This document shows, one piece after another, positions 57,201 through 64,000 of a DNA stretch of 64,000 nt; positions within the stretch are counted from its first letter, which is position 1; each line of letters starts with the position of its first letter. Location: assembly GCF_000003815.2 (NCBI RefSeq), contig NC_049979.1, positions 813,384-877,383 of the forward strand, in the 5' to 3' direction. Source of the stretch: Branchiostoma floridae. Its lineage: Eukaryota; Chordata; Leptocardii; Amphioxiformes; Branchiostomatidae. The notes under the pieces are model-generated. The model was not told where the DNA came from, ran no database searches, and worked only from the letters and a program-made list of their open reading frames with translations. A program made the translations under genes and the position numbers.

Positions 57201-59261
57201 GAAAAACTAAAGCCACTTGTGCAGGGGCTAAAGCACGTGTCTCTGTTAGAAGAGCTACGTTTCATATCGAACACTGACTTGGGCGATGCTGGAATAGAAG
57301 TTCTGCTGGTTGGGCTGGACTATGTTCCACATTTGGCAGTCCTGCATATTGAAGATTGCAACGTAACAGATGTGAGCATGGCATCGCTGGCTTCTTACAT
57401 GGACAAACTATCACGATTGAAAGAATTGCATCTTAATGCCAGCGAGTTCGGTGACACCGGGCTGGTGTCCCTTGCCACCGTCTTCCCCAGGCTCATAGCA
57501 ATTCAAGTCTTGGCCCTAAGGCGGAACCGTTTCACTAACGCTGGTATGCCCACGCTTGCCCCAGCACTATGTCACCTACCTGGACTGCTCAAGCTGGACA
57601 TTAGCGGCAACATGATAGGGGACACCGGAGTTGAGTGCCTGTCTGACATCCTTCCCTACCTCGCAGCCATGGAGGTGTTGAAGCTCAGTGGGACAGGCAT
57701 CGGTGACAAGGGAATATCAGCCCTGGTCAAGCCACTGGCTCAACTGGTAGAATTACAGGTCCTGGACGTTAGCCACAATAGTATTGGCGAGCGGGCCATC
57801 GTCTCACTGGTTCAGACATTCTGCCAGCCCAGCGCTTTGGACATGGAGCAAAACCCACCCCGTGACAAGAGTGGGACCACACCCCCGCACTGCAACACCG
57901 CACCACAGGAGCGGGACAGCGAAAAAGCTAAAGGTACAGGACAAATGCTCCAAACCCCGCCATCGAAGCTGTCCGAGCTAAACATGTCTCATGTCTACCA
58001 GCGCACACCTGTACACCTGCCTGACACCGCAGCGATGGCCGTGGCAGAGGCTCTACCCAGACTACCTGCCTTGAAGTGTCTGGGCCTGGGTGAAATCTCC
58101 ATGGAGACTGAGGGGTTCCAGGCGTTGGTGCAGGCTGCTGAGGAACACCCAATGCTGCGGGAATTGACGTGAGTACATATGAGAATGAGGATATTCATAA
58201 ACCCGAAATTCGGCTATTCTATAATGCAATAAATTTTCTCGAATAACTTTACATGCTAAATTACACGTGTTAACATTGTTTTAGCCAGATGTCTATCTTT
58301 AGGCTCTGGTTCGAGTCAATTAGTCGCTAAATGCGGTCATCACAAAGTTAACACAGTCATTTTCCTGTGCACCATTTTTTTGCAGTTACAACTGCTTCTT
58401 CATAGATGTCTACTCTTTTATTTGCAGGTACACTAAGGAAAGNNNNNNNNNNNNNNNNNNNNNNNNNNNNNNNNNNNNNNNNNNNNNNNNNNNNNNNNNN
58501 NNNNNNNNNNNNNNNNNNNNNNNNNNNNNNNNNNNNNNNNNNNNNNNNNNNNNNNNNNNNNNNNNNNNNNNNNNNNNNNNNNNNNNNNNNNNNNNNNNNN
58601 NNNNNNNNNNNNNNNNNNNNNNNNNNNNNNNNNNNNNNNNNNNNNNNNNNNNNNNNNNNNNNNNNNNNNNNNNNNNNNNNNNNNNNNNNNNNNNNNNNNN
58701 NNNNNNNNNNNNNNNNNNNNNNNNNNNNNNNNNNNTAATTCCCGAAGGACTCGACACCAGCGCCAGGTGCTTGAAGCGGTCTTTTGTCATTGAAAGGTAA
58801 ATAACCTTGATCATTTTACATAGAATGATTCATTTATTTATTTAGATTTAACACTTTCATTTCATTTCATTTGCATTTATTCTTGTTTGTCATTCCATAA
58901 TTTGTGTATAATTTAGACAGATTTTTTAGTCTGAGAAGATCATGAATTGGAAAGTCGCTGTTGCCGAAAAATCTGTATTTTATGATTCTATAAAATCTTA
59001 GCAGTTTTCCAAATATTTCTATTTCTGTGACATTATGGTAATAATTCAAGAAGATTTTGTACCGAGATTGTGCTGTTCCATTAAGTCAAAGCTTGATTTG
59101 TCTCAGAGTACATGATATGTTCTTTTGTTCCATCTACAGGGTCGACTGTTTGTTCCATCTACAGGGTCGACTGGCCCAGCATCATGCAGCCGATCTTTCG
59201 TAACTGCGGCATTAAGACGACCGACCCATTGCCAGTCGTTCGGCCACACACCCGGTGTTAG
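54220..59261 (+). CDS. Death-NACHT-LRR receptor (NLR family), interrupted by a gap
   Basis: Cytosolic innate immune sensor of the NOD-like type. Exons: 54220-54637 (139 codons, start MVSCVETVMLATGYLK), 54949-55056, 55423-58168, 58428 into the gap, then tentatively 58736-58796 and 59165-59261 (stop TAG). Phases agree for the first four. The first exon holds a Death-fold domain (DWKDLAFHLGFGR, RCMDLLEEWVKRHG). The third is a large single exon typical of NLRs, with Walker A EAEPGGGKTT (about 55653), Walker B VLFLLDGYDEL (about 55886), TPFFLMLVCLLWEED and ribonuclease-inhibitor-type LRRs from about 57120 (LKLDISGNMIGDTGVECLSD, LQVLDVSHNSIGERAIVSL). A ~60-residue Pro/Thr-rich insert (RDKSGTTPPHCNTAP...) splits the LRRs before a last repeat (ALKCLGLGEISMETEGF). 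The link across the gap is uncertain. Which ligand it senses cannot be told. Confidence 0.85.
54638..54948. other. Intron 1 of the NLR gene
   Basis: No feature recognised. Starts with G|GTAAAT and ends CTCTCCAG. Confidence 0.6.
58443..58735. other. Assembly gap (293 N)
   Basis: Odd-sized gap, so probably a size estimate from read pairs. It removes part of exon 4 of the NLR gene or its following intron. Confidence 0.99.
59139..59164 (+). repeat. 25-bp duplication of the last NLR exon's acceptor edge
   Basis: GTTCCATCTACAG|GGTCGACTG occurs twice (acceptors after 59139 and 59164). Only the second reads on in the phase expected after 58796. The first would shift the frame by 25 nt. Confidence 0.75.
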
Positions 59262-59777
59262 AGATAGATGAATGTGTTCTTATATTTATCGTTCATCGTA
59301 TGCATGCCTTTGAAATCATTGATGAAGCAATTAAATTCAAATATTTCCAGTTGGTCGAATACATTCCATTTCATTCCACAAAACCGCTAGGTGGCTCTGC
59401 CCAGAGAGTTATCGAAGATTACTACCAAAATGAGCCTCTACCAGGCTCCGTGGATCGGTGGTCTAATTGTAGAAATTGGACAAATAGAGTCAATAGTACG
59501 CTAGGGGAGTCGGCCGGCCAAGTAGAAACATTATCTTCACCACGATAATGGCTATACCAAAATATGTCCAGTATAGGGGATATAAAAACCGGAATTTCCG
59601 CTGAAGAATCATCAGATAGGAGGCTCAACAGTATCAAAGTTAGCGTTTTTTTTTTCCCACGTACCAAATATCATAAAGATCCGCAGCTGCTAGGGTTATG
59701 CTCGACACAAACACATAGCGACATCGACAACATAACTTTCTTGGTTGGGGTAGAAACTGGACACAGCTTTGAGTTCG

Positions 59778-59783
59778 AATAAA
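59778..59783 (+). terminator. Candidate polyadenylation signal of the NLR gene
   Basis: AATAAA about 0.5 kb past the proposed stop. Sequence 59262-59777 has no recognised coding content and would be 3' UTR. Confidence 0.35.
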
Positions 59784-60019
59784 ATCTATTCAATCTTGCA
59801 GCCCTCTGCCGGCACTTTTACGAATGAAGGCCAATTCTTTCCTTTAGCAGGAGGGCTACCCTATACAATGATATGATAAAAGTAAACCAAGCCTTGAAAC
59901 GACACAAACAAGGCTGTCTAGGGCTATAACTGGCCCTTCCCTGCAGGGGAGGCCAGTACTGTTGGATGGGCTGCTATAAGCGCAATTTAATCAGGTCATC
60001 TAACATATAAATTAGATTA

Positions 60020-61560
60020 AATCACAGGACCTTTTTTGATTAATTGGTTTTCGGGTGTGATATTATCAATTTGTGCTTAAACGTTTCAACCACTGGCTAG
60101 ACTAATAGGGATTTCATCAGCGCGACAAACCGATTATAACTTGTATACAATAATTGTCTGTTGACCCATTTTGGCCAATCCACCAATACGGGTCAGCCAT
60201 AGAAGCATTTCAGCTTACAGTCATTATCTTTCTTGTAGCTCCTTTCGCAAGATATAGATTCAACCACACGGCGCATCCAGGACCAAGCTTTCCAGTACCA
60301 AGGCCAAACTCCAGGACGCCCAAAATCAACCTTTACTGTCACCTACCAAATATCATCTCAATCCATCCAGCGGTTCTTGAGATGTTTCCCCGTCCATCAT
60401 TCAGTGCGAAAACAACCGCCATCGTCATGAAGGTAAAAAGAAATCACACACAGCAGGACCTTTGTGGATTAATTGGTTTTAGGGTGTTTTAGGTTTTATC
60501 AATCAAACATTTCAACCACTGACTAGACTAATAGGGATGTCATCAGCACGATGAATCGATTATAGATTAAACACATTGATTGTCTGTTAGCCCAGTTTGT
60601 TCAATCTGCTAATAAGGGGAGATTGCTGGTATGCGTAATGCCATAGCAGCATTTCACGAAACAGTCAGTCTGGCTTTTGTGCGGCCATTTTCTTTTTAGT
60701 AGCTCCTTTCGCAAGAAATAAGTTCAACAAGACCACAGCGCATCCGACCGGGATCAAGGTATACAGTACCAAGGTCAACCACCAGGAGGCCCAAAATCGA
60801 CCCTCATCGTCGGGCACATAATCTCCACACCACCTACCCACCTACCAAATAGCATCTCAATCCATCCAGAGGTTAACCTGAAAGCTCATCTGTCCTTATT
60901 GAACTATTTAAACTGTAATTTCCAACACAAAAATTGGACTCACACAAATTTTCGACTGAACAGCACCAGTCAAGGAATGAACAATCCACTCCTGTCGTGA
61001 CGTCACGTTATGCAGATAGATCACGTGACTCAGTAAGCAGTGGATCATAGGTTGCAGGAAGTCTATGGCGCCCACCGTCTCTGTTCAGTGATAGTTGTGA
61101 AGCTCTGATGTAGATGGCTTCTTCGATCCATCTAGCGAAAAAGTCTGGCTCTATGTCCAAGATTTCAACTTTGTCCAGTGAAACCGAATGACCCGGTGAT
61201 TCTATGTGAATATGTTGGGAAACTTCTGAGGTTGTTGAACTCTGGCGTCTCCGGCGGTTCTTGAGATGTATCCCCGTACATCACTCAGAGTAAAAGTGGT
61301 AAAAAAGAAATCACATGCCTTCTGAGGATTGATTGGTTTTGGGATGAAATCTGTGCTGAAATGTTTCAACCACTGACTAGACTAATCTGAATTTCATCAG
61401 CGCGACAAACCGACTGTTAATTGTACACACAGATTGTCTTTTTGATCAATCCAGCAATACGGAGAGATTACGAGTATACATCATGCCATAGCAGCATTTC
61501 ACGGAACAGTCAGACTGGCTTTCGTGCGGCCATTCCCTGGCTGGTCACCCTTCACGAGAA
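60020..61560. repeat. About 430-bp repeat, three copies, one split by a Penelope-like insertion
   Basis: 'ttaattggttttMgggtg', 'gtttcaaccactgRctagactaat', 'tttcatcagcgcgacaaaccgaYt', 'gctcctttcgcaaga' and 'atctcaatccatccagMggtt' recur in order from about 60028, 60457 and 61325. Copy 2 stops at ...CATCCAGAGGTT (60874) and resumes with CGGTTCTTGAGATGT (61254). Confidence 0.85.
60875..61253 (-). mobile_element. Penelope-like element 3' fragment inserted in the 430-bp repeat
   Basis: The minus strand reads SQHIHIESPGHSVSLDKVEI, LDIEPDFFARWIEEAIYIRA, SLNRDGGRHRLPATYDPLL and a stop: the C-terminal GIY-YIG region of Penelope-like elements. Its frame is open over about 75 codons. AGGTT/CGGTT at the two ends may be the target duplication. 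Confidence 0.8.
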
Positions 61561-61649
61561 AAAGATTTTAGAAAGTATAAGACCGTGAAATTCGAGTAGG
61601 AAGACGGGGATAAAGATGTACTGATCATAGTGTAGGACTCGGAGTAGTC

Positions 61650-63497
61650 ATGGATGCGATGAACAACGCAGGTAATGATTCCGCCAAAGGCGCCGGTCGT
61701 GAAATACCCGATAACATGGAAGCCACACAAGGTGCACAAGCAGACCTGTCTCGTGTTACCAGTGACTCTTCGAATTCTGCCTCATCAACAGCAGATCCTG
61801 TGGATCGACAGGACATCCAACCCCAGCTCCACTTGATCCCAGCCGGTCCAGAAGAGCAGACGGACATCTCCCCCGACATCCCGGAACACCCGTTACCGAG
61901 CGTACATAGACGCAGCGACTCTTCGGCTGACTACCATAGATATAGCTGCTCTTCGGCTGTCTACACTTACCGGGATGACGAGCTCGTTTGTAGCCCTACC
62001 TACGGCGCAGGAGGACGCTTGTCGCTACCCACTAGCTGCACCACCTACATGGACATCGGCAAAACTGAACAGAATCAGGCGATTTACAATGACAATCCAT
62101 CTCGAGAAACAGGAGAATCCCCGTCAAACAACATCTACGATACGGAAGGTTGTAGCGCAGATAACGAAGTGCAATACCAGCGCGCGGATACCTGCCGTGA
62201 AGAAGCACTAGCCGCTACGTTCCAAAGCACTGGAGATGTCGATGATGCCAATGCGGACAGGCCAGATACCCAAGGTCATGATACGAACAGCAGAGCAGAA
62301 GGCGCCGTCCAAGACACCGCTCAGTTAGAAACTGCCATCAAACAACCGCAGGACGGTGCAGGCTCTGATCAGAACACAGCCGGGTCCTTCGATGAGTGCC
62401 TCCGCCCGTGTGCAGCGGCTTCCCGCTCAGATGGCGGAACAAACGAAGAGCAAGATGATGTCTTTGATGACTGCCAACCGTACGCCGTTGCTTATGATGG
62501 CGAAGAGAGACATCATAGCTGCGAGGGCCGGACATCGACTGGTCATGGTTCTGCCGACCATTCCCATGTCTGTGGTCAACCTAACACGAGTCCGGGTAAG
62601 GCTAACATTTCCAAACCTTGCCCACCCGGGCTGTTTGTGGAAATGAAGAAATAGAAATGCATACGTAAAATACTCAAATAACACATAAATATCTTTACGT
62701 TTTGTGTAGTTTGGTGTCTTTTATATCATACTTTTCGTTCCCGAAAGCTGCACGACCGGGCCCCGGTCTGGAAATGTGACGTGGGCCCAAGTTAACTTTG
62801 TCACAGTAACAGGTTATGTTCAATAATTTCTAATGATATGGTTTAGAAGTTCCATGATAGACCATGATAGACGTGATACACAAGTACAGAACGTATTTCT
62901 GTGTATAGCTTGCCGGTATGCCGTCAGAGCGAATTAGTTAATTCTCACCGATCAGAGATAAGCGACTGTTTGGATGTTTGCTAGGGGGAAAATGTACAAC
63001 AATACTTTTCTGATAGGTTGTCAATCCAAATCATTCGCTATTCAGGCCACAATGGAATATTGACTGAGGGAAAGTCAGTATTTGGTCATATACACCCCCC
63101 CCCCCAGTTTCTTGGTGGAAATCAATGTGTAGATGTTAGCACACTAAATCCGTAGTGTGTTTTTGGTCACACGTTTACATTAGCTCGGTGGGCGCGTCAC
63201 TCTACTACCATCAGGGATCCAAATCCTCCACTACAGTACTCAGGTTCAGGTAGAAACAATGTGTTCCGGACAAAGCAGCCATAACAATCATGTTGTACAA
63301 TCTACACGTATGTTTTGCCTCTGTGCTAACGCAAAATATGTCTTCTGCAGAGGCTGTTGGCGGCAGAACGGACGGACTACTTGCCAACTCCACGTGCATC
63401 GGGAACGTGTTGCGCCCCAACCCCATGTACCAGAGGGACGTGCTACAACCAAACCCCGGGTACGCCCCAAATGCTTTACAAGCAAGGGCAGGTGCAG
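61650..63497 (+). CDS. Tyrosine-motif-rich lancelet-type membrane protein, N-terminal exons
   Basis: Two exons: 61650-62595 (ATG; ends CCGG|GTAAGG) and 63351-63497 (acceptor TCTGCAG, ends GCAG|GTGAGA), joined in phase, 364 codons, continuing right. No domain is recognised: the protein is acidic, Ser/Thr/Asp/Gln-rich and probably disordered. It carries tyrosine motifs YHRYSCSSAVYTYRDDE, DDCQPYAVAYDGEE, RPNPMYQRD and QPNPGYAPN. I recall a lancelet family with repeated PYAVAY and NPMYxPN-type cytoplasmic tails ahead of a transmembrane helix and varied ectodomains; this fits, but no membrane segment is inside the window. There is no signal peptide at the start, consistent with a type II topology. 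Expression and partners unknown. Confidence 0.7.
62598..62782. mobile_element. TTTCCAAACC-ended MITE directly after the exon donor
   Basis: GCTAACATTTCCAAACCTTG (62600) to CCCCGGTCTGGAAATGTGAC (62779); interior shared with 46008-46190. It begins a few bases after the donor of the 61650 exon. Confidence 0.8.
62783..63350. other. Intron remainder
   Basis: No exon or repeat recognised apart from a poly-C run near 63096-63105. Confidence 0.6.
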
Positions 63498-64000
63498 GTG
63501 AGATGACCAAGTTCTTCAACTTTGTTACTCTTAGAATACTTTACTGGCCTGTTGTGGTGGTGAGTACGAGTGGGTACCGGTAGAGAAAATTCAGGTACAG
63601 GTACGGTCGACCGGTCCAGGGGATCTGGACCTAACTGTCGGTGAAATCCTGTGAATGGGTGATACTCAAAACAACTGTCCATTTCGCTACAAAGGAATCT
63701 GTTGAGTGGAGTATCCGACTCCCACTGGCGTTTTAAAATCCCATCCTTATGTAGAAAACACTAAGATGCCTCTGGTAACTTAGATTCAAATTCGACCAGA
63801 CTGGTAGTTTTTTTGGTAGAAATGAAATATCAACTCCTTCTCCAACTTCGGCTCTGGGGTTATAATTCTTTGAATCAAGTAAGGCCCCCAAAACAAAGGT
63901 TTTTCAGGTTTTTTTTTTTTTTTNNNNNNNNNNNNNNNNNNNNNNNNNNNNNNNNNNNNNNNNNNNNNNNNNNNNNNNNNNNNNNNNNNNNNNNNNNNNN
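63498..64000. other. Intron running into a terminal gap
   Basis: No exon recognised. The window ends in a poly-T run (63909-63923) and 77 N (63924-64000). Confidence 0.7.

Noticed and set aside
59255-59548. Open frame of 97 codons downstream of the NLR stop
   Set aside because: No recognisable motif, no start context or splice sites; likely 3' UTR or intergenic.

Overview
The window is animal genomic DNA: split genes with GT-AG (and a few GC-AG) introns, tRNA- and 5S-derived SINEs, LINE, Penelope-like, hAT, mariner and pogo-type repeats, four N gaps and abundant minisatellites. A lancelet (amphioxus, Branchiostoma) fits best. The grounds are chordate-like protein sequences, a Death-NACHT-LRR receptor, a protein tail with a QPYAVAY / PNPMYQ tyrosine motif style that I recall from lancelet proteins, and above all minisatellites built on exon-intron junctions, a type I recall being described as 'mirage' minisatellites at the amphioxus Adh locus. 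Species assignment is an inference. Layout, left to right. (1) 1-13564, minus strand: the first 449 codons of POLA2 (DNA polymerase alpha B subunit) in 13 exons; the rest lies left of the window, behind a 3.3 kb array of 114-bp repeats made from the next exon's acceptor edge. (2) 13883-33479, plus strand, head-to-head with POLA2 (318 bp between start codons): a 19-exon gene of about 1,116 codons with two cadherin-like beta-sandwich domains, a degenerate U-box, a TRAF-like zinc knuckle, TPR-like helical repeats and an Ala/Gly/Arg-rich linker. I do not recognise a named gene. (3) 35724-51236, minus strand, tail-to-tail with (2): a complete 22-exon AARS2 (mitochondrial alanyl-tRNA synthetase, 1,009 aa). 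(4) 54220-about 59261, plus strand: a Death-NACHT-LRR innate immune receptor, interrupted by a 293-N gap. (5) 61650-63497 onward, plus strand: the first two exons of a protein with a long disordered, tyrosine-motif-rich N-terminus. The strongest unusual signal is global. About one junction in three in POLA2, the U-box/TPR gene and AARS2 carries extra tandem copies of its own splice site plus 10-90 nt of flanking exon, stacked into the intron, with units of 25 to about 190 bp and 2 to about 29 copies. Splicing must choose the one copy continuous with the exon body among many near-identical decoys. Exon phases agree across all reconstructed genes (POLA2 1,347 nt; U-box/TPR gene 3,351 nt; AARS2 3,030 nt; all divisible by 3), which supports the models.
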